From: Cristatella mucedo
Lineage: Eukaryota > Bryozoa > Phylactolaemata > Cristatellidae
Assembly: GCA_009760855.2 (NCBI GenBank)
Contig: WPIO01000084.1
Span: forward strand, 645,001-709,000
Length of the DNA stretch: 64,000 bases
Direction of reading: 5' to 3'
The notes below the pieces were generated by a model. The model saw only the letters and a program-made list of their open reading frames with translations, was not told the origin of the DNA and searched no databases. This document shows, one piece after another, positions 11,090 through 23,310 of the stretch (the stretch's first letter is position 1; each line of letters opens with the position of its first letter). The position numbers were made by a program, and so were the translations under genes.

Positions 11090-12890
11090 GCAGTCACAGG
11101 GACGCCGCACTCCGATTCCCTAGCTTCGACGGCTCTGCAGTGTAGAAACAAGAACGCTGCACTCAGATTTGTTGGCATCGGTGGCGCCCCACCTAGTACC
11201 GGCATGCAACGACAATATGCCGGCTGCCCTGCCATTGGCTGGGGCTCACAGCTACTCATGAACGATCTCTACACCCATGTGTGTTAATTCCCTTGCAGCG
11301 AGTTTTTAATTGCCAGATAGAGATTAACTTCTAGTGTAGCGCTATACAAACTATACTATTATGATTATGAACTGAATGTAAGGCATTCGCTACATTTCAG
11401 CTTCTAGCTAGTGCCAGTAGGTCTTCGTGCTAGTAAATAATAATAACAATCATAATAATAATAATGCACTTGATAAAGCGCCCTCGGAGAACTCAATCTC
11501 TTTCTAGGCGCTGCAGAGCAGCTGTACGTACGATGCCTGCTTTTCTAGAATTGTTAATGTATTTTTATTATTACAGCTAACACAAGTCGTTTATGCGAAA
11601 AATACGCTTGATTTTAAGTACTGTATGCTTTTTTTATGTAAATGGACTCCAGTACCGTGAGCTAGTCAATCATTTGCTCGGGACCAATCTAACCTCAGAC
11701 AGAATACGCAGCGCACCCAAATAATTTGTTTCCTTTATAAATAAATATGTATATACATACAGAATATACAGGCTCTTAGCTATAAGTGTGCTCATGGACC
11801 ATGATTAAGGATGCCCATAAGTTGCCTGAGATGTGACGCTATACAGCATATTTCTAGTCCTTGGGCCTTGTTCTTGGGGCACGGTCTCTTACAAATTTTC
11901 CAAACCTACTTAAATCAACTGCAAGGTCTGTAGCCAGAGGTCTTATAAACACAGTTTCCATGATTTAGCTATGATATAAATTAGGAAATAATTACTTTTA
12001 TCGACTTGAATATCAATACTCGTTGTTTTATTAGTACATCATATGGGTACAATTGGCATAGTTTTTTGAGACACTGGTTGATCCCAGTTGAATCTTCATT
12101 TGTGGAGACATTGTGTTTGCAGCTCTACAGCAGCTTTATTTGTCCCATCAAGCTATTTATTTTTTATGCACGGTTATAGTCCCGTGAATGGAAATAACTG
12201 CTGGTACGTGAGAAGGTGCTAACCATAGGCTTTTAGGTTGCCATCCCTAGTGAAAGACTCCTAGCTCGCTACCTCTGGGCTGCTATATATTTACCAGTGC
12301 GAATACATGTATATGCAGACTATAAATAATTCAGAAGATCGCTCTAGGGTGATAGGCTGCACGCAAGTTAGGTAACCAGGCTGACTTTGATGAGCCTCAA
12401 GCTCCTCTACTAGGATCAACAAATCGGAACGCCTCGCTGCATGACTAACCCGCCCGAGACCAATGGTAAGCACCGACCAGCTGCATTAACCCATAAATCT
12501 TCTTTGAGCGGTTCGCTCAACAGATACCATTGTCCATAGCCAAGAATTTCGCCACGCCCAAGGCCCTACTGCAGCATGAGCGGATTATGCATTGTGAGCT
12601 CAGCAGCCAGGTAATGATTCGCAGCTGTCGGAGCCACGCTGGGCAGAGGCAAGCCTTTGGAGGAGAGAAGATTGACATCAGTTGCAACAGATCATGCATT
12701 ATCGGATACCCAAAGCCAGCATAGCACACCTGCAGCATTCAGTCGATCGACGGCAGCAGCCATCACGGTGGTGCTCAAGTACGAATGGATTGACATCGGA
12801 GAAATATGGCTTGTGTTAACCATCACATATGTCACTTTTTGTCAAGGAATGCTTTACTAAGTACAGCAATACCTCAACGCTGCATATGCA
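11090..12890. other. Non-coding stretch with one LINE A tail
   Basis: At 11,436-11,515 a minus-strand family A 3' terminus remains (ATT-repeat, then GATAAAGCGCCCTCGGAGAACTC, then TTCTAGGCGCT). Otherwise I see no exon. The overlapping open frames on both strands near 12,530-12,740 have no splice signals that support coding. Confidence 0.5.
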
Positions 12891-12891
12891 C

Positions 12892-13888
12892 CATAATAAT
12901 AATAACAATAATACACTCGATAAAGCGCCCCCAGAGAACTCAATCTCTCTAATAATAATAATAATAATAATAACAATAATGTACTTGATAAAGCGCCCTC
13001 AGAGAACTTAATCTCTTTCTAGGCGCTTTACATTTGCTGCAAAGGGAAATGCAATCGAATGGTTAGTAAAATCGTGCTTGAAAAGCAAACGAAATGAATA
13101 ATATGGTTAGGGGTTACATGAACAGGGTCAGCATGCAAATGTGGTTAGTGGCAGCATGCACAGTGTCAGCACCCATAAGCACGTGAAGGACGAATCACAG
13201 GGACCCACTAAATGCTGTCCTAAATAGGTGTGTTTTTAAGTTCCTTTTAAATGTGGTCAGGTCAGGGGATGTTCTGATGCAAGTCTGGAGGGAGTTCCAG
13301 GCTTTGGGAACATACGAACTAAATGCGCGGTCTCCAAAGAATTTGAGGTTTGTACGAGGTATTTCTAGACTGTTGGATTCCGAAAAGCGGGTGGTACGAT
13401 GCTTGGCCTGATGAGGGAGTATATCTAAGAGATAGCCTGGAGCCAAAGAATGAAGTGACCTAAAAGTGAGCGACAAAACCTTGAAGTCAATCCGTTGCTT
13501 GACTGGTAGCCAGTGCAGGTCGACGAGAAGTGGAGTAATGTGGCAACTGCGATGCTTACGACAGACAAGCCTAGCTGCTGAGTTTTGCACCAGCTGCAAT
13601 CGCCTGATCGCACAGGCTGGGAGGCCAGTAAGCAGTGAGTTGCACAAGTCGAGACGAGATGTCACGAATGCATGGACCAACTTAGACGTGGTATCTTTAT
13701 CTAAACAAGCCCGAATTGTATGCAATGTTATGAAGCTGAAAATAGGCAGATTTGACTGTGGAGCTGATATGGTCGTCTAACGAGAGGTCACTTTGGAATA
13801 TGACACCTAGATTTCGAGCTGATTCGACAGGAGATATGCTGGCAGAGCCAATTTTGAGAGACAGCCTTTCCAATCTCTGAATCACACT
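12892..13888 (-). mobile_element. LINE family A copy with readable reverse-transcriptase C-terminus
   Basis: The minus strand carries two successive frames covering the end of a CR1/L2-like reverse transcriptase: 13,942-13,697 and then 13,725-13,195 (176 codons). Landmarks are SRLDLCNSLLTGLP, NSAARLVCRKHR, LHWLPVKQRIDFKVL and the closing FKRNLKTHLFRTAF. The 3' UTR and stem-loop follow, with a doubled ATT tail at 12,892-13,000. The frames need a frameshift to join and the catalytic domain is absent, so it is inactive. It is the best family A copy in the window. Confidence 0.85.
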
Positions 13889-14018
13889 GGGCGCTTTATG
13901 CTTGCTGCAGAGAAAACACGATCGAACGGTGAGTGGTATCATGCTTGATTAACAACATGAATAACATGGTTAGGGGTTGTATGCACAGGGTAAGCATTCA
14001 AGTGCGGTTAGTGGAAGT
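13889..14018 (-). mobile_element. Second LINE A 3' UTR fused to the first copy
   Basis: At 13,888 the reverse-transcriptase sequence of the neighbouring copy stops and another family A 3' UTR begins (GCGCTTTATGCTTGCTGCAG ... AACATGGTTAGGGGTTG). Either one copy inserted next to another, or this is a chimeric or internally deleted element. Confidence 0.65.
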
Positions 14019-14159
14019 ACTAGCTACTATAGCTATCCCAGGGTGCCATTAAAGCAGTGGTGGTATTTTTGCAATTGGCAAAGTACAGTCTAGATAATAG
14101 AGAACAGCTCAGTTGTCGGTCGCTCAGGGGTAAGCCTTAGGCCGATAAATTGTGCTCAC

Positions 14160-15380
14160 ATGGAACAGCTACTATCTAGTCAGTGTCAAAATTCGGACAG
14201 ATTTTTAATCCGCATGGGACTTGGACTATTGAAAACTACTTTTCGGAAAATTTCTTTACGTCAATATCGCATTGTCTTGAGGAATTTGAGTTATTCTTGG
14301 GATCCCGGAGGGTTGTCAATTTTCAGAATTGTTTGTATGCGCCTAGGCAAATAATTTCAAATCGCAAAACAAGCAGTGACCGCACCTCGAGTCCCTAGTG
14401 AAAAGATCCGTCGTAATTCTGTCTGCTCAAAAGATTTTACTATTTGTTTAAAAAATGCACGAAGCCTTCAAGGTGAAGTTACCTTTACTGATTGCTTAGC
14501 AAGCCAGTACCATTCCGATTTTTCGCCTGCACAGGCCATGGTGGAACTTGTCTGCTGTAAACATTTTAGTGACGGTTGCGCTAGTGATTTGGTATCACTC
14601 GGGAGTCTGATTAGAGAGGCCTTGTGCTAAATTTCTGATGAATGCACGATACGGTGGACCCTCATCTTCTAGAGCTGCAATGTTTTTTATTTATTTAATT
14701 CAATATAAATCTGGTCTCTACTTACGTAGTCTTCTTACTGAGTGTAAAAACTTTATTGGCGAATTTCAGAGAAATTTCTGCAGCTAAATTCTACCAGATT
14801 CTTAAATATTAAGCGGCTAGAGTGCACCTTACTTTTATGCAACTGGAGCTTTTGATATCATTCAAGGGCATATTCGTGGTATAGATTCTTTTAGCGCTAT
14901 TTTTTCTGCAGGCTGGCTTTCTTTTTGCAATGAGCCCGGAACTGATCTTAGAAATCGTTTGAATTTGCTCCTTACGGACATGGAATGAGAAAGTGTGCAA
15001 TTTTTGATCGATTTGATATGATTTATTCTCATCATTGATGCCTTCATACCATTACTTCACTTCGCCATTGAAAGTATGTAAGCATTTGAAAGCATACAAG
15101 AACTTCATAAAAAAAATCCCAGAGCGTGTTTACCAGTTTTTTAACTCCCGAGTGAGCATCGGAAAATATTGTGCCTCTTTTGCAGAAATGAAACTATTTT
15201 ACTACAGCGCAAAAGTACGGAGCAGGCTTTCATCGAGATGTTTCCTAAAAACCACAAAAGAGATTATTCGCATTTTCTTGCGACAAAAATTTTTCCCAAA
15301 GAGATTTGGGCTATTAATCGGAAGCCGATGGGGTGTAGGCCATATTATTTTTCACCATTGAGACGTCGCCGATAGCTCAA
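14160..15380 (+). pseudogene. Patchwork of protein-like open frames, unidentified
   Basis: Several consecutive plus-strand frames read like protein but are in different frames with stops between: 14,183-14,398 (contains IFNPHGTWTIENYF), 14,376-14,630 (CSKDFTICLKNARS), about 14,830-14,990 (ATGAFDIIQGHIRGIDSF) and 15,169-15,375 (NHKRDYSHFLATKIFPKEIW). Amino-acid texture is better than chance frames nearby. No splice sites neatly join them, so a decayed intron-poor gene or transposon ORF is the likelier reading. The family is unknown; it could still be chance. Confidence 0.25.
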
Positions 15381-16740
15381 GAAGGCGCGTCTTTCGTATG
15401 CTTGTCAAAGCCAGGCTGCATGTGGTGACTGAGCTGTTTATGCGAACGACGGCTAACGTGTTCCCGCTCAGTACTACAACGCCATTAACTAAGAGACTCT
15501 CCACTTTATGTAGATCCTCGACGCAGGCAGCCGAGGCTCAGTGGGGGGCTGCGACGCGTCTGGGACTAGTAGCCAGCACTCTTGTTGAGCACGGTGCTTG
15601 CTGGCATTGCCACCGCTTGGGGAACCGCGCGTATGCCAATCTCGTGTCAGGGCTTCGCGTCTGCTTTCTGGTCTGGCTAGCTGCGAAAATCGATCGTAAA
15701 GCCACGTGCCTACAGTCAACTCGAGCTGTGTCCTTACAAAAGCTGCAGCTTAAGCTGCATGCACAAGTTCTTTGCTATTTCGTTGCATAGCAGCGATCAA
15801 AATATGTTGATGCGATTTGACGGACGCATAGGACTCGGCCTCAATTCTGAGCACGAGAAGCCACGCAGGCAAGCCGGCTGCTCTCGAAAGCTCTCGAGAA
15901 ACTTCAGTAAAGCTCCCTACGCCATCGCTTCGCGAAGCCAGCTGCAATTTCTGCGTGTCTCTACCCATGGCGTGCTCGCGGAAAAAACTTATTTCGTCTG
16001 CGTACTCTGAGGCAAAAAAAGTCAGAGCTACAAGGTCTCCAGCTTGGCTCAGCCTCACGTTCCCTGCAGCGCTCGTACGTAGGTCGCCTCCGATCTATCC
16101 AAGCCGACAGCTTACTGCTAAGCCGCGTCTCAGCTCGGCTCAGCTGTAGGCCTCTTTCGGCCGCCTCAGGCATACGGTAATCTTAGCAGCCGTAGTCGTA
16201 AGTGCCTCCTCTAAGTTCACTTGAGCGATGAATTGCAAGATTGACTTGACGAAAGCACACAGTAGTACATATGTATTAGAGACAGCAAGAAAGCGCATGC
16301 GTCAATCTCCCACCGGAAGCGGGAGGCCACTTGACTGCTCAGTCATGAGGCTGCACATTGAGGCAGCGAGCCATTTTTCGACCTGATGACTCGCAGCGCT
16401 TCGCATTCGAGCGGGCCAGCACCAAAGACTCTTCTGGGATTGTACTGCGATGGCTAAGCCCTGACCTTGATGACCTTCACCCAAGGTCGGGGAATTTTTT
16501 TTTCAAGATCTGCTCAGTAAAGCTCTCTATCTCCATCTAAAAACGCCCTAGTGAGACTTCGTCATTTTAACTGTTCAATTTAGCTATTACTTTAACTCGT
16601 AAGAAAATTGCAAATGTTATTTTTCCGGTGCAAATAGCGCGCCACCACGCTTCATTCAATGTAAGAAAAGAAATTCGAAATCTTATTAGGGCCGCCCAAG
16701 GTAGTGAGCCGAGGGCGCACTGCTCAAATAAAATATTAAC
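15381..16740. other. GC-richer stretch without a supportable gene
   Basis: Composition shifts to GC-rich from about 15,400. Overlapping frames occur on both strands (for example 15,398-15,790 plus), a usual by-product of GC-rich DNA. None has paired splice sites or a recognisable motif. Confidence 0.4.
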
Positions 16741-16744
16741 ACCT

Positions 16745-16895
16745 TTTTTTAATAGTACATTTATTTGTATAGCACCCTAAAAGAACTTAATCTCTATTCA
16801 GGCGCTTCACGTATGTCACGGGGCTCGAACCCGAGACCTCAGCCAGACCTTGGTCAGGATTAGCTCCTTAACCACTGGGCCATACCTATTTAGCA
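16745..16895 (-). mobile_element. SINE-1: tRNA-derived head with LINE A-like 3' end
   Basis: On the minus strand the order is Pol III box A (TGGCCCAGTGGTTAAGG), box B (GGGTTCGAGCCCCG), then GAAGCGCCTGAATAGAGATTAAGTTC and a T/A-rich tail. The last part resembles the terminal stem-loop of LINE A (AAAGCGCCTAGAAAGAGATTGAGTTCTC), as in SINEs that borrow a partner LINE's 3' end. Another copy is at 55.57-55.69 kb. Confidence 0.85.
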
Positions 16896-19338
16896 ACTCT
16901 AAAAATAGGATGTCTTTAAACAATTGTAGCGCCTGCAGCCACTCAGCGGGCACGTCGCTCGCTCTGGCAGCTTCTCGGGCCCCACCCGAACTACAGCGTT
17001 TGCCCTTACTGTAAACTCGTGTTAAATTTTGCGGACGCCGACGAGCCTATCGAGCATATCGAGCAGTCAAGTGCGCGCTTCGAATTCAATAATTATTCAA
17101 AAAAATTCTTAAGCCACTTAGCCACCTCTCTATAATCAATCACAGTGGCCCCGCGGGATGTCTGCCGGACTTCCGCGGCGGCCATAGATCTCGACGAATG
17201 CGGCTCATTTGACCTCAGCGCCGTCCCTAGCTCGCCGTACTGAGGCAGCCAGGAACGACCCTGAAGCTGAATGCTAAATCCTTGCGTGACTCTTGCCGTT
17301 CGAAGACCCGCAGTATCACAATCTGGGTGCCGGGAAATGGCCGCATTATAAATCATCACACAGACTAAGAATCCTATTCATTTGTGGCAGTAGCAGAATA
17401 GCAGCCGCTAGGAACTGGCTGTGCGAAAATCTATGGTCAGAGCCTAATAAAAATTTACGCCATATCAAAGGTAGGCAGTCGGTGCCTTAACACTGGAGCT
17501 GAGTCGTGCTCTACGCCACTGAGCAGGGCCAGAGTGAGCGAATGTGATGGCTGCTCTGCAACGCCTGTTGCCCTTTGTCGCTGTCGAATACACTTCTCTA
17601 CGCTATGGATATCGACTGCCTATCAAACGTTTCGAAGTAGTTACTAACAGAAAAGAGTCCGACAGCTGTCGGACGGGTGGCGACGACGACGACTTCAAGC
17701 AAGAGTCGCCCTATTCGTAAAGAGCTAGCCGAGACATAAAAGACAAGAGCTTGGGACTTTTCGGCCTGACCACTTCGTTAAGGAGTTACTACCATTAGTC
17801 GACAGCCGATGAGCAACCACGTCTCACTCTCCGCTCGAGTGCTGATAAGACGGTTAAAGACAATCCTTCCGAACCAATTTAGAGGCGAGGTTGACAGACC
17901 AGCCGACATCGATCGATCAGCCGCTCCTGCATAGCGCCGTGGATGCGATAGGTGAAATGCCGCGGGCAGGCTCTAGAGCCTCACCGCTCGCGCTAAGCCC
18001 TCCGCACGATCCCGCCACAACTGCTGTACCCTCTTGCTCACTGCTCAAGGACGAATGTCCTTTCAGCCCAGCAATTCTATTGCGCCCTAAGTTCTTTCCT
18101 TTGATCTAGCTTCTGCGCTGCTAATGCAAGGTTCGGAACAGAGTGCTGCGTGCACGACTAATCGTGCAGGCTGCGCTCTGTCGGCATAGCGCAGCGGACG
18201 CGAAGACAGTCGAAGTCGAATTCAAGCCAAGAACAAAACAGGTGCCAAGAACCTCGCCGCAGCAGCAAGACACGAGTAATTCACCTTGTGCGCATGACAC
18301 GGCGACAGATCGTGGACGTCACGACAAGCCGCAAGACATGGCGGCGTAGAAGCTCGTTCGCGCGATGGCGGGGCGACGAAGATGAACGTTGCCCCTCCCC
18401 CCACACCAGAGAGTTGCGGTATTGACGACGACGGCTGTAGTGTAGCATACGCAGGCAAACGCGAAGCGAGCGAGCGTACATACGGATGAAGCGGTAGCCG
18501 ATAGTGGAAGCAGCTCCGGAGCGCCCGTAGATAAGGGAGTAAAAGAAAAGGGAGAGAGACAGAGAGTGGATAGCGTGCGTACCGGCCGACGCACAGCCAG
18601 AGAGTTCTGTGCTGCAGGACTGGCGGGCCAGGCGACCAAAGCTGACCCGTTGCAATTGAACCCAGCTTAGTCAGCCGATACAGTCCAACTCTTTAGCGCC
18701 TAATGAGGCGGTACGCAGCTCGTCCGTTGGCCGGGCGAAGTGATGTGACTCGGGCTGGGGCTGAACAGCATTGCGGGCGTGGCCGCACCCACCCACAGCG
18801 GCGGATCTCGGATGTACGACATGCCGCAGCACGTAGGCTTCGTCTCTGACTATGCACGCGTGTGCCTCTCTCACAAAATGCGATTAAGAGTACGAATCTT
18901 TCCAACGAGCGCTTTGATTAAGTAGGCGCGCGCCTCAAATTCGATATTGTTGCACCATGCGGCCACGATATCGGGTGCATAGGGTGGGCGGAGCCGGTTG
19001 TCCTGTTGGGAACGTGGAAAACGAGCCGAGCTGTATCACATACGCAAAAGTATATTCGAATTGCAAGGATTTATCGGGTTCTGGTATCCTTAGACATTTA
19101 AAGTCGGCATATTAGCATCTCCAGAAGAGCTCGAACATCTTCAGTTCTAGGTGCACCATCGGTGGACAGCTCGCCTGCGGCCTAGCGGCCCTCACGGCCA
19201 AGCCGCTAGTTCTCTTGTGCCGGTCGATTCAGAGTAGGCAAATAAAGCGTCCAGAATTAGGCTGAATACACTCCCGCTAATTTTACTAAATCTTACTTTT
19301 GTGATTACGCGTCCTGCTCCTCTCCTTTCGGTACTTTC
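16896..19338. other. GC-rich, CpG-containing stretch, no confident gene
   Basis: Base composition is clearly richer in G+C and CpG than the flanks. Long frames on both strands (for example 17,359-17,093 minus; 18,655-18,281 minus) do not show motifs, and I could not assemble exons. The region may include a promoter for the candidate exon at 19.34 kb. Confidence 0.35.
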
Positions 19339-19434
19339 ATGGTCTTTGCTGACTCGGCGCGGCTTGTCCACACGTCCGTTCGTCCATTCATCAGTCACTT
19401 GGATGAACAGGAAGTCGACCTGGCCAATGAGAGG
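19339..19434 (+). CDS. Candidate first exon ending at a GTGAGT donor
   Basis: An ATG-initiated 32-codon frame (starts MVFADSARL, ends EVDLANER) stops exactly at AGG|GTGAGT in phase 0, just downstream of the GC-rich region. It could be the first exon of the MS4A-like gene: that gene's exon at 24,074 follows a splice acceptor immediately before its ATG, so some upstream exon must exist, and the phases would fit as coding. It could equally be 5' UTR or chance. There is no homology evidence. Confidence 0.25.
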
Positions 19435-19537
19435 GTGAGTGACGACTGGTGTTGTTTTCTGCTACCGTGCGCCTGGCACGGTTGGATCCGTCGGATCCCT
19501 GTGGCTCGCATCGCTTCATAGGCTGTCTATCATTGCG

Positions 19538-19603
19538 CCTGCTGACCGCTGACTGTAAGTCACCCCTGCTGACTGTAAGTTTCCCCTGCTGACCGTAAGT
19601 CTC
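19538..19603 (+). repeat. Three ~20-bp tandem repeats, each with a donor-like GTAAGT
   Basis: Units are variants of CCCCTGCTGACYGTAAGTYT. Each contains GTAAGT, the consensus 5' splice site, 105-170 bases after the donor of the candidate exon at 19,339-19,434. They might act as alternative donors or be coincidental. Confidence 0.7.
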
Positions 19604-20384
19604 TCGGCGATAACCCGGTCTACAGGGTTACAACGTCGGCTGCGCCTCGATCTTCGTTCAGTCTGCAACTTACTGACCTACTTGACCCCTCTTCTTACGT
19701 AAATACGTATACTTCAGCTGAGTTGTGGCACACGAATGTCATTCATTCATTACTTGCTGCTTACGCAGTGTAGTCGAAGATTTAACGTCATTTGGTTAAT
19801 TAGGCTCACTTGCTGATCGCCGAGGACACTTGTTTATTGGAGTTATGTTCGCACCCTCGATAAACGCCGATGAGACCGCCAGGAACCTTCTAGAAAGTTC
19901 AATGAGACCGCCGGGGACCCCAACAGGACTCAAGCACGTGCATGGTCTAGGAAATAGTTTCCTTTTCCTTATACTAAAGGGAGACATGATTGTAGCTAGT
20001 TATCTCTCTTCTTTCGGTCTCTCTTGCTCGCTCGCAATTGATCTACCGTCTACATCTATATGTCTGTCTCAACTTTTAACTGTGAATCGGTTGCAATGGG
20101 TCTGGTGATTGGAGCCCATACCCGAGTGTGGCGATCCCATATCGGTATTTCTTACTGTATAAATCTGGCTGCTGGTTTGGCTTCATATGCGAATGATCCT
20201 TTAGTTACCACAGCATTGACAGGTGGTGAGCTGTAGTGTGGTAAGTAGTTAATCACGACTCGAATGCTATCAATTTCGGGTGCAGTATTACCAACCTGTC
20301 CTCCCCTGCTGTAACTTGAATCCATGCGTGTTGCTACTAGTTCGACTGCTCAGTTTGCTTTCGTTCTTTTAAAGCATATTACCG

Positions 20385-21640
20385 TGTATCTCCGTCTGTA
20401 ACTCCACAAAGACTGTGTGATAATACGCAGGAGAGTTTTGTATAGCGAACTCACAGCCTAAACGGCTTTCGGTACACATTCGGTAGCCAACAGACTTCAT
20501 CTCACCCAATAAAGAGAAAGTGAGAAGCATGGCAGAGTCGAGAGCAATTGAGGTAAAGAGTAGCCTGGGAAGTAGCAGCTCAGACCCGCTGGAAAGGATG
20601 TGCCATAGTCGCTAGGAGGAGAGCAGTTGTCATCGCGTAAGAATGGAAGCCAGTTAGACAGTCTAGGACCTGCAGAGCTAAAGCTTCTGTTGCCAACAGT
20701 CTTTATGCAGAGGAATGGAACATCTAATTTACTGTCAATACAGGATCTGAGGGCACTAGGAAGCTGGAACTTGTGCAGCAGTTCAGCAAACGAGGAGCCA
20801 AGCCGTGGCAGGCCTTGTGGGCCAGCATACGAACTTTGCTCTGCATCTCTTGCTCAACCGGCATCCATCCTAGCTCTTTTAGCAAAGGAGACTCGTGCTC
20901 AAACCTCTGGGACTTGAAAACTAGCCTTGCAGCCATATTCATAGTCATCTGCATTGGCCTACTTGCTTTTTTTGGTAGCCCAGTCAAAAGGAAATTACAA
21001 TAATCTAGCCGAGGCAGAACTAAGTAGCTAGTTAAATTTTTGCAAGCCACCGTAGAAGAATCTAATCTTAGATAAGGATCAGACATGATGGCTTGCTGTG
21101 TAACCGGTCTTCTGAATGAAGCTTTTAAAATTTAGGCAGTTGTCGATAACAACACCTAAACTTCGAGGATGTGGTGATGGTCGCACAATAGTATAACCTA
21201 TTAGAAGAGCTTTCTAATTATTAGCCTTCTAATCCAGCCACATGCTTAGGGTGTCCTGTGAGCAGCAGTTCGGTTTTATCGTCATTTAGTTTCAAGAAAT
21301 TTTCCGACATCCAAGATCTAATTTCGGCAAGGCAAACATTCAGTGTATCAGTTGCTGCAGCAGATTCGACGGTTTGAATGACAAATACAGCTGAGTATCG
21401 TCAGCATAAGAGTGATATTCTATTTCGTGGGCCTTAATCACTTTTCCCAGAGGTTAGGTATAAATCGAGAACAGCAAGGAACCGAAGTCGGATGCTTTAA
21501 GAACTCCACAGATGACTGGTCTCGTGGATGAGACCTGACCCCACAAGACAAGAATTGAACACGATCAGACAAGTACGATTGAATGAACTGAAAGCAGCAG
21601 CCAATCCTAAAAGCCGTACTGAAAGTACAACTCTCAACCC
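20385..21640 (-). mobile_element. LINE family B copy, 5'-truncated and decayed
   Basis: The minus strand reads from the reverse-transcriptase C-terminal region into the 3' UTR. The frame 21,086-20,724 contains LPRLDYCNFLLTGLP, MNMAARLVFKSQRFEH and KELGWMPVEQEMQSKV. The rest (to about 21,640) matches the 33.7-34.4 kb copy with many mutations. The 3' end, next to 20,390, is the reversed TGTGGAGTTACAGACGGAGATA. No complete catalytic core remains. Confidence 0.85.
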
Positions 21641-22139
21641 ACTACGGGTTCTGTGTGCTGCTGTCTGTCACCAGGTGGCCGGCCATCAGTGGTATCCATA
21701 ACAGTCTGCACGTAATCCTGTTTGCCCCTGCACTGAGTGCCAAAACTGAGTCTGCAGCAGCTTGGGAGTGTTCAGCTGCCGTGCGAATAAGGAAAAAATG
21801 CACAATGCCATCACGTGTTCACCTGCTAGCCAGAACTGCAAATCCAAGTCCTTGTGAGCTTTCGAATGCAGTCACATTGGCTCGTGCCCGACCAGAGGGT
21901 GACTGCAGGCCGCCCTGCACGAGTGAAAATGAGCTCATTCTTCCCGTTTTGGTTTTGCCGTACTAAGCTCGGCTGCTACTGCAATACCTGGGTGCATGCT
22001 TGCAGAGCATTCCTTTATTTTCAAGGTGACGAGTGACTAAAGTCATTGACTTTTAGGCTTACATTCCTTCAGTTTATAGGACCTACCTTGCCCTCTGTCC
22101 AGAAAATACACGGTATGTCTTAGTAAGAGGCTATGGCAT

Positions 22140-22330
22140 ACTTTTTCGTGGTTGTGATCTGGTGAGGGCTATTAAGTGACCATCTCAAATCAGAATTTGA
22201 GAGTGCAGCTTGGATCTCCCATTAATTTTTGACCTACATTGAAAGGCAAAAATCCTACTTTCAGCTGGATCCGAACCCGGGACCTCAAGTGACCACTGTC
22301 ATTGAGCAACGTTACTGAGTGCTAGGTCGT
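22140..22330 (-). mobile_element. Possible third tRNA-derived SINE
   Basis: Read on minus, TAGCACTCAGTAACGTTGCTC resembles a box A and CGGGTTCGGATCCAGC resembles a box B at tRNA-like spacing. The downstream body differs from SINE-1 and SINE-2. Only one copy is seen here, so family status is unproven. Confidence 0.4.
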
Positions 22331-22539
22331 TCTGGTGGTTTTCCCCTCTTTTGCTTTCTCTTGGCCACTGTATTCCTTTCATAGTTCTGCTGGTGCTGCT
22401 GTGCTTGTTCTTAGAGCGCTAGGTAAATGTTTTATTATTATTGTTATTATTATTAGTCTCTTATGTCATGTTGTGTTAGGTGTGAGGCCATCGAAGCCCG
22501 AAATAGGAGACTATCCAGTGTAATCCTCGTCCTGAAGTT

Positions 22540-22940
22540 CATATCCCAATCAAAGAAGACTTCTAGTCATATGGGCCCTATTTCCACTGTCCTGCTTCTG
22601 CCATGCACTGATCTGGTGGTGCCATCGAATTCTCTCAACTCCCTAGCTGCATGTATTGATGACATCCACACATGGATGGCAGCAAAATTTTTAAGTTGAA
22701 TGATAATCAAACCAACTTACTAGTTATGGGCAAACCAAGTGTGATTCAGAAATTGGAAAGGCTAACGCTCAAATCGGCTCTGCCAGCATTGTCACCCCTA
22801 ACCATGTTATTCTTGTTGTTTATCGAGCATGCTACCACTAACCAATCGTGTTTCCTTTGCAGCAAATGTAAAGCACCTAGAAAGAGATTGAGTTCACTGA
22901 GGATGCTTTGTCTAGTGTGTTATTATTACTATTATTTTTA
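22540..22940 (+). mobile_element. LINE family A copy with internal deletion
   Basis: A reverse-transcriptase piece (WMAAKFLKLNDNQTNLLVMG, continuing to KLERLTLKSALP) is joined directly to the 3' UTR (TCACCCCTAACCATGTTATTC), skipping the C-terminal several hundred bases seen in other copies. It ends with the stem-loop and ATT-rich tail. Confidence 0.75.
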
Positions 22941-23013
22941 TTAGTAGTAGTATCACCACTTATGGTATCGAGCAGTGCAGCCGTTATAGATACAGCTGTG
23001 CTATTATGTACTC

Positions 23014-23310
23014 GTGCCCCAACAATTTTCTAGGGGCATGTCAGACGATGCAAACAATTCACTACCACGAGTGACAAAAAATTATTTTCTCGGGCAGACA
23101 CTGAGAAACGAAACTACATGTTTACTAATCATGGATTGCACTTTCGTCTGTACGAAAAAACGTAAAACAGGCAGTACGGTTATCACGAGAAAATTGACAG
23201 CCGAACAGGCAGCCATCTTCAGGCAAACATTATCACTGGCCAGTGGAGCAGCTGGACCAACCGAGCGTCCACGGGCTTATCGAGCTTTTCACGACATCAA
23301 GTGGCTATGA
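23014..23310 (+). pseudogene. Unidentified 98-codon open frame
   Basis: An ATG-to-stop plus-strand frame contains TKKRKTGSTVITRKLTAEQA. It has protein-like composition, but no start context, splice signal or family that I recognise. It may be part of a decayed transposon or a chance frame. Confidence 0.15.

Noticed and set aside
10898-11287. Several overlapping open frames across 10.9-11.3 kb
   Set aside because: They consist of Ser-Leu, Ser-Pro or Arg-Glu repeats from the (CT)n microsatellite, and a dinucleotide repeat is open in most frames.
13425-13780. Plus- and minus-strand frames overlapping the LINE A copy
   Set aside because: These are shadows of the reverse-transcriptase frame, which reads in the minus direction with family motifs.
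15398-16173. Overlapping frames in the GC-rich stretch
   Set aside because: Stops are rare in GC-rich DNA. No splice pairs, no motif and no consistent strand.
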